Notes under the pieces: model-generated
Told to the model about the DNA's origin: nothing
The model's database searches: none
Seen by the model: the letters and a program-made list of their open reading frames with translations, nothing else
Assembly: GCF_020080835.1 (NCBI RefSeq)
Contig: NC_058158.1
Coordinates: forward strand, 9,858,001 to 9,922,000
Reading direction: 5' to 3'
From: Cotesia glomerata
Lineage: Eukaryota > Arthropoda > Insecta > Hymenoptera > Braconidae
Length of the DNA stretch: 64,000 bases
Shown here: one piece after another, positions 10,789 to 20,079 of the stretch
How positions within the stretch are numbered: position 1 is the first letter of the stretch
How the letters are laid out: every line of letters begins with the position of its first letter
Translations under genes and position numbers: made by a program

Positions 10789-13700
10789 AGACTTTCTATA
10801 GATATAGATAGTCACTCATCACGATATCTCTGGAACTATAAGACCTAGAGACTTGAAATTTGGCAGGAATATTCCTTTTGCCAAGTAGAGGTCAGCTAAG
10901 AACGGATTTCACGAAATTCCACCCACAAGGGGTTGTGGGGTGTTCACGAAAAAAAATTCATATTTTTCAATTATGGCTTTTAATAGTTCAAAACTTGGTC
11001 AGAATGTTTCAAATTACATTTAGAAATTTTTTAAAAACGAATTCTGTGACATTCCACCCCCCTGGCGTGCCCGTGCGTGGGCGTCAAATTAAGAAAAAAT
11101 TCGTAAATTTCAATCTATAGCTATTAATACTTTGAAACATGGCCAGAATGTTTTTTTGGCGTTTTTGAGCTGTTAAGAATAAATTTTATTAAATTATACC
11201 CCCACATGTCCGTGCGTGGGCGTAAAATTAAAAGAAATTGTACCTTTTAATCTATAGCAGCTAAAGGATTGAAACTTGGCCAGATTGATTTTTTTGGAGT
11301 TTTTGAGCTGTAAAGAATGAATTTTATGAAATGCCACCCTCACAAATCCTTGCGTGGGCGTTAATTAAAAAATTATAAAATTCAATTCCTAAAGGATAAT
11401 AAGAAGGCATTAAATATAAAAAAAATTAAAAATTTTTATATAAGGTAAAAGCCCTAATAGATGATCATGTACCATTATATGATCACTCTATGTATTTGTA
11501 TACCTATATTTGTGAATATAGATATACAAATACACGTATATTGTACGCCACGCGAAGCGGGCGGGTAACGGCTAGTAATATAATATAGTTAATGCAAATA
11601 ATTTATAAAGATGATTTTTGTTTATAAGTAATCTTCATATCATATGACATTGCAAGATTATTAACTGTTAATAAATATTTGTTAACTATTAATAAATACT
11701 TATTAACTATTAATAAATGTACTACCCTCCCAAATAAATATTTATTGAATGTTAAAAAATATTTCTTCAAATAAATCCTTAATAAATCCTTCTATCAGTG
11801 TATTTAAATGTTAATGTTATTTGCTTTAACAAAAAATTAAACACACAATAAAATAAAAAATATAATTCTGAATAATTGATCATTTTTCCAGCAGGCGCTC
11901 TTGAAATTAAAAGTCTGCAAAGCTCGATAATTGCCCGCTAAAGGATGAAAGACAAATGGAACAAAGCAATAAGATAAATTATCCTGAGCATCGACATTCC
12001 ACTTCAATAATTATATTTAGTCCTTCCAAGCATTAAATTAAAAATAATAATTAGAATTTTTTACGCGAAAATTTTTATTGAAAATAAATATTTTACTTCT
12101 ATTTCAATAAGCTATTGAACAGATTTGAAAATAATAAATGTCGCAGTAATTTGTTTTATAATTAAATTCACTGGGAAATTAATCAACAGCAAAGTCGCGG
12201 TTTCTAGAGTATTAGTGTGCTTTTAACTTAGACAGTAGCTTCGACAGCTATCAATATAATGTAGTTATAAATAGCTACGTTTAAAGAAACTGCTTTTATA
12301 TTCTTTTTAAAGCTACGAATTTTTAAAATGTTGTATAAACCTCATTTAATTTTCATGCCACTGAATAAGCAATTGAAAACTTTGGATTACTTTTAAATTT
12401 TACTGTCTTTTTTTTTCTATCTATAGAAAATTCTATTTTAGTTTTCTCGTGTGCAAATATTATAATTTTACTAGATTTCATTATCGAGAAATTTTTTTTT
12501 TAATAAATACTAAAATATTATCTTATACACATAGTGTTTTCTCATATCAACATTATTCGGGTAAGCAAAGTGGAGATAAAATTTTTTTGGCAAGTAAATA
12601 AATATCCACATATTATATTTGCGTGTGTAATAAAAGAAGCTTATGTATCCACACGTTTATGCATTCATGTTGCGTCATATTTTTTATTTAAGAGATTTAC
12701 ACAGACTCGAAATAGATCGTACGAAAAATGAAGTACCCGAAAAGAAAAAGAAATTAAACACACATGTGTATACTACAGTACATCAGTAAATTCCACTTAA
12801 AATCCCGGTTTATATGTTGTTATTCCCTTGTTAAGTCTTGGAAAGTTTACAAATTCGAATAATTGTCAAGGGAAAAAAAATAATATAATATATCCACAAA
12901 GTTTAATATTTTTCCGGCTTAAATTAAACTGAATTAATTCTTCCAAAAATTTATGTGAATAAAATTTATTTTATACACGGAAAAAAGTAAACTGTTATAA
13001 ATAACAGTCGATTTATAATAAGTAATGATCAACTGCTAAAAATTACCATTTCAAACAGTAAAATCGTGATTTTACTATTCACTTTATAATATTTACCATT
13101 TAAACGTTACAATTTACTCTTTACATGGAAGAAAATACTATTTCAAACAGTAATATTCGCTATGTAAATGTCTAAAATGTTGAAGTATAATAATTAAGAA
13201 TTCAGAGTTCGATAATTATCATTTCGTACCTAAAAAATGAACTTATGATATGTAAAAAGTATAAAATAAAGTTAGTAAATTTCTAAAACAAGCAATGTCA
13301 ATATTTACAAAGTATAATGGTAAATTTTAAACGCAACGCTAAAAATGAAACTGTAATTATTGACTTGCTTGGACTGGTAAAATGTATATTTTAAAAGTAT
13401 AATTTTTACTGTTTCAAATGTTAAATTCTCCCAGAGTGAGACCTCCTTCTCTTTCATCTGAGTTCCCCTTCTCCTCATAATATCGACTTTATATTGAAAT
13501 GGCAATTTTTACTGTTTGAAACTGTAATTTTTTAAGATGAAAGAGTCGTTATTTACTATAGTGACAGCTTTTATACTTTCTACATTAAGTTCTGTAATAT
13601 TTATATTTTTGCCACCCTGATGTCCGCTTTACTGTTTGAAACTATAAAAAATTAACCGGAATCCGAGTGAATCTTACAGTTTACTTTTTTCCGTGTAGAA

Positions 13701-16700
13701 GAAAATATGGAAATTAAAAAATAAATTCTCTGTCTTGGAAACAAATATTAAATTATGAAAAGTCTAAAAAGATTAAAGCGTATGAATCTACACAGTCATA
13801 CTGATATGAAGTCGGATATTTTCTAATTTCCTTTGGATTTTGTGGATCTGCAGGAGCAGCATATCTCTGTCGGAATAGCAAGTGAATTTGCATAGGAATC
13901 GGATTAACATTTGGATGGTTGAAGCCGCAGCTGGACTCCTCTAACTACAAAGCCAAAGCTAATGCCATAAAGCTCTATAACATTTGCCATTCAGTTCAGT
14001 TATACTTCAAAGTATGCGTGATAATTGGAAATCGATCATGCTGGATACCTTTCATGAGAAACATACTCATCCGTTCGTGAGATAGATATATGTGTACGAT
14101 ATCTAATCAGCCTGGAGAATTTATGGTGTTTGCTCTTTATTACAGTATCATTATACACAGTAAAGAATTTTGCGTCAAAAAATTTAGTGTTAAAAATGTT
14201 TATGTTAAATATTTAACACTTTTTTGTATTGATTTAACAGAATAATTGTTAAATTGACACATAAAAGTGTTAAATTTTTAACACAAAAATTTTTAACATT
14301 AAGTTTTTTGACGCAATGACGCAAAATTTTTTACTGTGTATGTCTTCTCCATTTATGATTAATTTTACTGACGTAAAATGTAATTGTAGTCAGTTATTTT
14401 ATCTCAAGTAATTTTGCGATCAACTCGATTAGCCGGTATGAAAAAAGGGGCGGGAAAGAACGTAAGAGTATCATTTCAGAATATTGAAGGTTTGCTATCA
14501 GCGTGTATCAGTTAATTGGTAAATTAGATAAACGTTTCGAACTAAAAGCGTGGAATGTAATTGCTATTGACATTATGTTGAAAGTTTGTGGTACTGATAG
14601 ATAATGGTCAACAAGCTATTTTATATTTTAGATCGAATGATAATTGCTAAATTCTGGGTTTCGATAATAAGCATTTACTTCTTAACAAATTGACCTCCTG
14701 ACATTTTCGATAAAAATCGGTCATTAAATATCGCTAACTTGCAGAATTTTTTAACTAATGGAATTTATTAAATTTATAATGTAATTAATGATTGAGTGAT
14801 TGGGTCCATACATTAATATTCTACTAGAATTAATGTCTTGATCTAGATCTGCGTACATTTATAATATTTACGTAGATAAAAATAAGTAAATTACGAAGAT
14901 AATTAATGATTAGTGGAAATTACCCGTGTAAAAAAATTCTAATTTAAAATAAATTTAAGATTGAAATTCATATTTTGACACAAATTATTAGTTTTGAGAT
15001 TAATTCTAATTTGAAATTGATTTGTAGATAGAAATTAGCACGCCTGTAGAACTTTCGATCCTGCTTTAGATTTTTAATAAAAATTTAAGAATATTTAGAA
15101 TTAATTTTATATAGATAAAATATTCTTAAATCTTTATTAAAATTCTGAAGCAGGATCTAAAGTTCAACGTGCGTGCTAATTTTTATCTACATATCAACTT
15201 TAAATTTGAATTAATTTTAGAACTAATTCATATTTCTGTTTCATTTTGAATCAGATTTTTTTTTGCACGGATACTTTAGAAATATAAAAAGTATAAATTT
15301 TTCTGCACGATTTGTCTGTAAGTATGTCAATAGTCTGCCTTTTTCATAAAGCTATTGTATAAATTCTGTAATGGGTCTATAAAACTCTTATATGTTGACA
15401 TTCTCGCCTGCGGGTCATAGGTCAATACCAGACCTCACGTCTTATATATTTATTTATACTACGTGGATAAAATATCATAACTTGGCATTTTCAAGGTTCT
15501 AAGAAGATTCTTCACCGAGATTAAAGTTATCAAAAATAAAAAAAGTTTAATAAAATTGCTAATATAGTTTATGGTATAATCTGATTCTTCCAGACTCGTT
15601 AAATTTTGGACTCGATCGTTTCAATAAAGTCAGTGATGCGTCCAAGTTTCAGTTAAACCCGATGTCAGTGCTGACACAGATAATCAAGTATATTGTTATT
15701 CAACACGCAACAATACTAAATCATTAAAGCAATATAATGTGTCACTTACAGGTGGAGGATCAATGGAGGTACAACTGTTACGATGTTGTTGGAATTTCGG
15801 CTGGTAGGGTTCTAACATCCTTATTTTTCCCCACCGGTTGAAGAATAGAGCGATGGCACCTACCCAAAGCAGCAGAACAAAGACTACAATAAGCGCTTCT
15901 TCTGCTCGCACCACTACAACTCCACCCGGTCGTGGATAACCTGCTTGAAAAATAAATGGATATACGTAATACAAATATATATGTTCATTTTTTATTTATT
16001 TAACTAAATTGTGCGAGAAAAATATTGACGTTTTTAAAGATATAAGCTCATCTTGATGTTATACTCATCAAAAGCTTTCATTTGAGTACCCACATGCATT
16101 TTGATATATTTTTCATATATACATATATATAATATATATAAATATATGAAAAATTGATGTGGGTACTCAAATGAAAGGTCTCAATGAGTGTAACATCGGG
16201 ATGAGCTTATATATTTAAAAATAGCAATAGTTGACAAGATAGCAAGGTCATTTTTTAATTATGTTAAATTGCACTGTATTTTCTTAAATATTGACGTTTT
16301 TAAAGATATAAGCTCATCTTGATGTTACACTCATCAAGAGCTTTCATTTGAGTACCCACATGCATTTTGATATATTTTTCATATATACATATATATAATA
16401 TATATAAATATATGAAAAATTGATGTCGGTACTCAAATGAAAGGTCTCGATAAGTGTAATGTCGGGGTGAGCTTATATCTTTAAAAATGTCAATAGTTCA
16501 CAAGATACAAAGTCATTTCTTAATACGTTGAAAAAATACGACTTTATAATAATTCGTAAAAAAATCTTTTTCCTTTTATTTACAATAGAATAACAAAATT
16601 AAATTTTATATCAAAGCTAAAAATAGAAAAAAAATTAAATTCAACTCACTATTTTTTTTTCAATACTTTTATGGGAAAATTATAATAAATTGTTTTTTTT

Positions 16701-19244
16701 TTTATTATTTGTTTCTAAATATGACTTTAAAAATGAGATTCATCATGAGATAACATTTTTTTTTTCAGGGATAGAAATAAAAATTCTGACTGTTTATACA
16801 CCAAATTTTTTCAGCTTTGTATTGAGATAATTAAAAACATTTATACTGAAAACTAACTATTGTTAAAATTTTAAGATTTATACTAGAATATCACTTTTAT
16901 TATATGTCCATTACTATGAGCTTATAAAAAATTAATAGTCTGAAACATTAAAAACAAAAAACTAACTTCTACACATGAATGAACGCCAAGTTATAAAGTT
17001 CTTGTCATTAAATCCATATAATCTAGAGAATCATAAACGCTGAGTTTAATGTCAAGGAAATAATAGAATATAGTTATAGTTATTATGTTACAAACTTCAT
17101 ACTCTTAAATTCAAGTTAGTAAAATTATTTTGTAATTTTTCATAAAAAAATAACTGGATAACGTTTTACAAGGGTATTCATTTTTTAATTTAATATTTTT
17201 GATATGTCTGACGTTTATTAAAAGCACTAGAGAGACTTCGTGATTTATGATTTAATGAATCGAATTAAAGTTTCATTGAAAGTATTTATAGTTTTTTTTA
17301 GCTTAATTTTTTTTTTTTACCAGAGAGTTTAGTACCAGCCAGACATTATGTGTCAGACACAATAAATAAAGTCGGTAAAGGTAATGTTGAATCTATTAAG
17401 AATATAAAATTAGACACTCACGTCCTGGATAAGTGGAATTTATTTCGGCTGTAGAATCCAATTCCGAAGACATTGAGTCAACAAGGATGGCGGAATGCCT
17501 ATCCTCTTTTCCATCCGGAGCTTCTTCCAGCTCCAATTCAATCTTTGTCACGTTTCCTAAAACAAAATAAATTAAAAGGGTCTATTGTATTATAATTCAA
17601 ATTATAAAGTGAAATAATTGTAGAGATACATTTTTTTTTCCTTTCGAGAAAGATCTAATAAATTTGTCACTTTTATCACATCTAATCGGTTCGTGACAAA
17701 AGTGAGTTGTCAAAGGTTCGTGCCGGTAAAACTTTATCATAATATCTATAAATTATTAACAACTTACGTAAATTACACAGATAAATTATTTGGGATTAAA
17801 AATAAATTATTTATAATGCTCGTTAATTTAAATCTGAAAGATTGAACAGTGGTATTTATTTTTATCCATCGAGAATTTAAATCAGAGCGTTCCAATGAAT
17901 ATTAAATTATTTATATTTCCAAGACTAATTTTTTTATTGGATTTTAAAATTAAAAATAGACAGTTGAAAAATTTCGTACACAGAAAAAAAAATTTGCTTG
18001 AATCAAGTAAATAATTTTAAAGAACTTTATCTTCTTGATTTGAATAGAAAAATTCTTAAACTAAGAAATTTTTTTTACACTGATAGAAGGATTTATTAAC
18101 TATTAATAATTTAATTTATTTGAAGACATTTATTTAATTTATTAAACTTTAATAAATATTTTTTAACATTAAATAAATATTTATTTGGGAGGAAAGTACA
18201 TTTATCAATAGTTAATAAGTATTTATTAATAGTTAACAAATATTTATTAACAGTTAATAAATATTTTGTTGAGTGAATTTGTTTCGCTTGCAATGTCATA
18301 TGATATGAAGATTGCTTATAAACAAAAATCATCTTTATAAATTATTTGCATTAACTATATTACATTATAATAACGTTTACTGTAAAATACCAAATTCTAT
18401 CACAGCTCATAATTATTTTTTATATTTTTAAGTATTAAAAACGTTAATTTATTTAGTGAATTTAATTATTATCATGTATTCCAGCTGTAGGGTTATAAAA
18501 AGTGTCAAAGAAAATTGCTATTTTTGCTTTTTATTTTAAATAAATATTTGTTAACAGTTAACAAATATTCATTAACCATTTATAAATATTTATTAACAGT
18601 TAATAATTTGAACTTAATAAATTACTTATTAACTGTTAATAAATCGTATTTAATAAATAATTTATTAACTGAATAAATATTTATTAAATCCTATGATGTT
18701 AAAAAATCATTTATTAACAGTTAATAAAGTTTATTAAATATAAACAAATCTTTCTATCAGTGTAGCTTAAGTAAATTTTATTTGATTCAAGAATTTTTTG
18801 TCTTGATTCAAGACAGTGAAACTTCAAAATTATTTTTTTAGGATTTCTTAGCATTTAAGAAGATTTCTTTGTATTTAAAAAATACTTCTTAGTATTTAAG
18901 AAATATTTTTTAAATACTAAGGAATATTTTTAAATATTAAAAAATCCTTCTATCAGTGTTCAAAATAAATTTTTTTTCCGTGTAGGGTATTAATTAAATA
19001 AAACTAAACTCTGTCGATAAATAAATCAAATTGATCTGGAATTTAAAATCAAAACTTAAATCTCGAACGAATACTATTCAACAGCGCTCGGTCAGTTAAT
19101 AATAGAAAGAGTATTTGTGTATCTTCCGCTACAAGATTTATGGGATTAAAAAAAAATAATCTAACTACTCTTACCATTTCCGGTCAGCTGAACCCTAATC
19201 GGTGTGATTGTAACATGCCGATGCCTCGTATGCCTTATGTCACC
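664..19244 (-). CDS. single-pass membrane protein gene, unrecognised family, 5' end missing
   Basis: Model: exon A about 19244-19175 (5' edge uncertain), exon B 17556-17422, exon C 15943-15750, terminal exon 1554-664. A ends in one spare base, B takes it and leaves one, C takes it and ends in phase 0, and the terminal exon starts in phase 0; all have GT donors and AG acceptors. The partial product is about 428 residues: a probably extracellular part (VQLTGNGNVTKIELELEEA, with N-V-T and N-S-T glycosylation sequons), a Pro/Gly stretch, a membrane helix with core ALIVVFVLLLWVGAIALFF, then NRWGKIRMLEPYQPKF and a long Cys-, repeat- and Thr-rich tail, probably cytoplasmic. No signal peptide exon was found. 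The introns are 1.6, 1.5 and 14.2 kb and carry transposons. I do not recognise the family. Exons B and C are well supported; the join to 1554 is inferred from phase, strand and composition. Confidence 0.55.
1069..1257 (-). repeat. three tandem 63-bp coding repeats
   Basis: Three in-frame 63-bp units encode near-identical 21-residue blocks, each with core GMSIC and a following FDR.DVL.RPL. The differences are mostly silent or conservative, as expected for a protein repeat kept by selection or homogenised recently. Confidence 0.75.
1618..2945. mobile_element. 1.3-kb foldback element made of AACAAA-rich inverted arms
   Basis: Two arms of roughly 560 and 750 bp pair across a centre near 2159-2198 (TTCACGC on one side, GCGTGAA on the other). 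Examples: 1627-1655 pairs with 2905-2935, 1682-1740 with 2823-2885, and 1915-1975 with 2385-2440. The arms are dominated by variants of AACAAA/TTTGTT. No coding region is visible. The outer ends are only approximate and no target duplication is clear. The right arm is longer because it holds a nested insert. Confidence 0.7.
2669..2822. mobile_element. 154-bp nested inverted-repeat element
   Basis: It begins CACTGTAAATC and ends with the reverse complement GATTTACAGTG; the inverted ends continue for about 22 bp with AAGTGTTTTA. It interrupts the right arm of the foldback element. The matching left arm (about 1728-1745) has no such insert and so gives the empty site. The target duplication is not clear. 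Confidence 0.65.
3120..3396. mobile_element. F2-like MITE, divergent
   Basis: The left end CACGGAAAAAAGAAAACTCG is matched inverted by CGAGTTTTCTTTTTTCCATG at the right. The interior has repeated ACTGTAATTTTT-type motifs like the other F2 copies. 277 bp, non-coding. Confidence 0.6.
3397..4382. other. AT-rich stretch with one relict F6 MITE
   Basis: Non-coding. A decayed F6 copy sits at about 3845-3951, where AACGGTCTAATTAGCAA is paired with TTTGCTAATTAGAATGTCG. Nothing else recognised. Confidence 0.45.
4383..4388 (-). promoter_or_regulatory. poly(A) signal AATAAA
   Basis: Minus-strand AATAAA lies immediately after the stop of one open frame and about 140 bp after the stop of the other in the exon at 4389-4624. 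It supports reading that exon as a 3' end. Confidence 0.5.
4389..4624 (-). CDS. candidate alternative terminal exon
   Basis: A GC-richer block with two overlapping open frames. The minus-strand sequence TCCAGCAG gives a tandem acceptor (exon starts 4624 or 4621). One frame stops with TAG at 4530-4528 and would encode a C-terminus ending PNSLLSLSGC. The other stops at 4389, just before AATAAA. The phase of the first frame fits a candidate exon at 13944-13802, so both could form an alternative 3' end of the membrane-protein gene. It could instead belong to another gene or be non-coding. No homology recognised. Confidence 0.3.
4760..5420. other. no gene seen
   Basis: AT-rich DNA, a little more GC-rich up to about 4930. 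No splice-consistent exon, RNA gene or mobile element recognised. Confidence 0.4.
5421..5688. mobile_element. F1 MITE, short subtype
   Basis: It begins CACTGATAGAAGGATTTG after TA and ends with the decayed partner AAATCCTTCTATAAATGTG. The interior is a palindrome built of ATTTATTAGAGACCATTTTT-type sequence. Same subtype as 22435-22696. 268 bp, non-coding. Confidence 0.75.
5689..7150. other. non-coding, partly higher-complexity
   Basis: AT-rich intronic or intergenic DNA. The part at about 6590-6860 is more complex (purine-rich blocks, a TATATA tract near 6760-6780) but holds no long open frame. No RNA gene or element recognised. Confidence 0.4.
7151..8368. mobile_element. F1 MITE, long subtype, with nested insert
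   Basis: It begins CACTGATAGAAGG and ends CCTTCTATCAGTG. The flanking dinucleotide is TG on both sides rather than the usual TA. The ends are packed with inverted and direct forms of TTAACAGTTAATAAATATT. The middle, conserved among long copies, includes TTGCTTATAAACAAAAATCA. The 498-bp insert at 7375-7872 accounts for its larger size. Open frames here such as 8048-8257 only translate the repeat. Confidence 0.8.
7375..7872. mobile_element. 498-bp element built of alternating CCATAAGGGCGTATA units
   Basis: It interrupts the F1 copy exactly where a sibling (18295-18310) reads GTCATATGATATGAAG. Flanks are ATAT at 7371-7374 and 7873-7876. The inverted ends are C[A/G]CGTT[A/C]CAGATG followed by CCATAAGGGCGTATA. 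About nine copies of CCATAAGGGCGTA or its reverse complement occur, at about 7388, 7408, 7431, 7517, 7549, 7688, 7722, 7807 and 7846, mostly alternating in direction. The spacers repeat GCATTTCTGCACATTTCAGAC. No protein function is supported. Confidence 0.75.
8369..9648. other. no gene seen
   Basis: AT-rich DNA; the stretch at about 8480-9060 is somewhat more complex. No consistent exon, RNA gene or mobile element recognised. Confidence 0.4.
9649..11800. mobile_element. F1 dimer: truncated copy fused to a full copy
   Basis: The whole unit is flanked by TA (9647-9648 and 11801-11802). The first copy, 9649-10348, has its outer CACTGATAGAAGG end but stops at TAAATTAAATTATTA. It runs straight into the CACTGATAGAAGG of the second copy at 10349, which ends CCTTCTATCAGTG at 11800 and has a shortened far end. 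The second copy is split by a Helitron at 10751-11575. The same internal junction recurs inverted in the unit at 32475-33418. Confidence 0.8.
10751..11575 (+). mobile_element. 825-bp non-autonomous Helitron
   Basis: It starts TCTATATATATA and ends CTAG. It sits between A (10750) and T (11576), the classic Helitron A|T target. The sibling F1 copy at 10075-10100 reads AACGTTATTA|TAATGTAATATAG uninterrupted, so both ends are exact. A short GC hairpin (GCCACGC GAA GCGGGC) precedes the 3' end by about 10 bases. The interior holds about four degenerate units of roughly 115 bp, each with a TTGAAACTTGG-type motif and GTGCGTGGGCGT. No Rep/helicase coding. Confidence 0.85.
11803..12975. other. no gene seen
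   Basis: AT-rich non-coding DNA. No element ends or splice-consistent exons recognised. Confidence 0.4.
12976..13695. mobile_element. F2 MITE, complete
   Basis: It begins CACGGAAAAAAGTAAACTG and ends CAGTTTACTTTTTTCCGTG, with TA on both sides (12974-12975, 13696-13697). The interior repeats short motifs such as TTTACTGTTTGAAA in both directions. 720 bp, non-coding; the small minus-strand frame at 13305-13505 recurs in the copy at 20858-21058 and is part of the repeat. Confidence 0.85.
13802..13944 (-). CDS. candidate internal exon, 143 nt
   Basis: The minus-strand acceptor TTTGTAG lies before 13944 and a possible donor GTATGA follows 13802. It stays open in phase 0, as needed after the exon ending at 15750, and leaves phase 2, which fits the alternative 3' exon at 4624. 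The predicted stretch includes NHPNVNPIPMQIH. There is no repeat or family support. It could be an alternative exon or chance. Confidence 0.25.
14156..14338. mobile_element. F3 MITE, complete, 183 bp
   Basis: It begins CACAGTAAAGAATTTTGCG and ends GCAAAATTTTTTACTGTG, with TA on both sides. The interior is a palindrome of TGTTAAATTTTTAACA-type sequence. The second copy is at 61382-61572. Confidence 0.8.
14339..14933. other. no gene seen
   Basis: AT-rich intronic DNA between two short elements; nothing recognised. Confidence 0.4.
14934..15270. mobile_element. 337-bp foldback MITE
   Basis: The arms pair from CCGTGTAAAAAAATTC[T] at the left to the inverted CAGATTTTTTTTTGCACGG at the right, through GATAGAAATTAGCACGC / GCGTGCTAATTTTTATC around 15030 and 15175, to a centre near 15105. 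Non-coding. It is a single copy here, so its family is unknown. Confidence 0.6.
15271..15749. other. intronic, no element seen
   Basis: AT-rich intronic sequence just downstream of the donor GTAAGT at 15749. No exon or repeat recognised. Confidence 0.4.
15750..15943 (-). CDS. exon C: membrane-spanning exon
   Basis: 194 nt with donor GTAAGT at its 3' side. Its acceptor is tandem, CAAG|CAG|GTT, so the exon can start at 15943 or 15940 and both keep the frame, adding or removing one residue. It encodes a Pro/Gly linker, an acidic pair, about 20 hydrophobic residues (LIVVFVLLLWVGAIALFF) and the basic NRWGKIR stop-transfer tail ending in SIDPPP. Sharply more GC-rich than its flanks. Confidence 0.75.
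16017..16510 (-). mobile_element. two hairpin modules of the Helitron family, ends missing
   Basis: Two copies, with 266-bp spacing, of the same palindromic module that fills the Helitrons at 45, 52 and 55 kb (GATATAAGCTCATC... AT-rich centre ...GAGCTTATATCTTT). The orientation is opposite to those copies. Neither the TCTATATTATTAAGAG start nor the CTAG end is present, so it is a fragment or an independent copy of the module, lying in the intron between exons B and C. Confidence 0.7.
16511..17421. other. intronic AT-rich DNA
   Basis: Low-complexity intron between exons B and C with poly-A and poly-T tracts. No element ends recognised. Confidence 0.4.
17422..17556 (-). CDS. exon B: extracellular region exon
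   Basis: 135 nt between acceptor TTTTAG and donor GTGAGT. It encodes an acidic segment starting NVTKIELELEEAPDG and ending NSTYPG, with potential N-glycosylation sites. The exon takes one base from exon A and leaves one for exon C. Clear GC contrast with the introns. Confidence 0.75.
17979..18982. mobile_element. F4-related MITE interrupted by F1
   Basis: The outer ends are CACAGAAAAAAAAATTTG and TTTTTTTTCCGTG, with TA on both sides. The host body is rich in CTTGATTCAAGAA-type sequence, like F4. It is split by a complete F1 copy at 18078-18762 and also holds an F1 end fragment at about 18835-18959 (AAAATCCTTCTATCAGTG). Confidence 0.65.
18078..18762. mobile_element. F1 MITE, long subtype, complete
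   Basis: CACTGATAGAAGG to CTTTCTATCAGTG, with TA duplicated on both sides, inserted in an F4-related element. The central part (TTGCAATGTCATATGATATGAAG, split here as TTGCAATGTC and ATATGATATGAAG) serves as the empty-site reference for the insert at 7375-7872. 685 bp, non-coding. Confidence 0.85.
19175..19244 (-). CDS. exon A: upstream exon, 5' edge uncertain
   Basis: The donor GTAAGAG follows 19175. The last bases join in frame to exon B giving QLTGNG|NVTKIE. A stop codon in this frame at about 19253 limits the exon; the most likely acceptor is GGAG before 19244, though its pyrimidine tract is poor, and AG sites a few bases further in are possible. It encodes a basic stretch then VTITPIRVQLTG. 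Confidence 0.5.
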
Positions 19245-19259
19245 CTCCACAATGGGTTA

Positions 19260-20079
19260 TTTTTACGAGTCTTATCCTACAATCCACAGAAAAATTTATT
19301 TTTACTAAAAACTAACAAGCGAATAGTTGTAATTTTAAATATACAATGAATATTAATACTAATATCAATATCAATGTTTAAATAATTTATAAAAAAGGAA
19401 AAATAAAGTCCATCCACACCAGGCAAACAATATTGACTGATTCTATCAAACGAACAACTATAAATATTTATGTGAGGCTATAAAAAGAAACTGTAAATGG
19501 TCTATGAAAAAAAAGGTATGATTGATTGATTGGAATTTTTTATTTGCCCGGAATTATTTTACGATACTCCGCTAGGATTGGACGAAAAATTTAATGGTTG
19601 AAGATATAAGCTGAATATTGCTAATAAAGTATCTTTGATGATTGAGTATACAGCCAGCGTGAGTATTTATATCCAGAGCTCTGACATAAGTCCTTATTGG
19701 ATCGTTCAAGACTCGTAAAAAAATGCATGCAAGGGATAAAGCTCCGAAGAAGTGGGATAGATGAAAAATAAAGAGATAACACAAGAGAGATGTGAAGGCC
19801 ACAGTGTTTGCCACACATATAATAACTATAACTTAATTCCGCGGTTCAAGATGATGAGGTAGCTACTACCACTGCATTGCTATTTTTATGAATCCCAGTT
19901 GAAGGTTTTTTTGCAATACGTTTGAGTAAACCGTTTAACCCCGTGGATTTTCTCCAGAGATAAAACTACAAAAGTTATTCGTGGATTTACATAATTCGAG
20001 GTTACACATTCGAGGAGCTCTCTTTAGGAGAATAAATGAAAAACTGGGTATTATGTATGGTGGAGATCATTTGGAGGTC
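19260..20079. other. non-coding, one doubtful open frame
   Basis: The block at 19572-19818 (minus) is more GC-rich and has two overlapping open frames of 65 and 80 codons, one starting with a hydrophobic stretch. I see no splice signals or family support that join it to exon A. The rest is AT-rich. Confidence 0.3.

Noticed and set aside
13305..13505. Minus-strand 66-codon frame, nearly identical to 20858-21058
   Set aside because: The conservation is explained by both lying in F2 copies; it is not maintained in the third copy.
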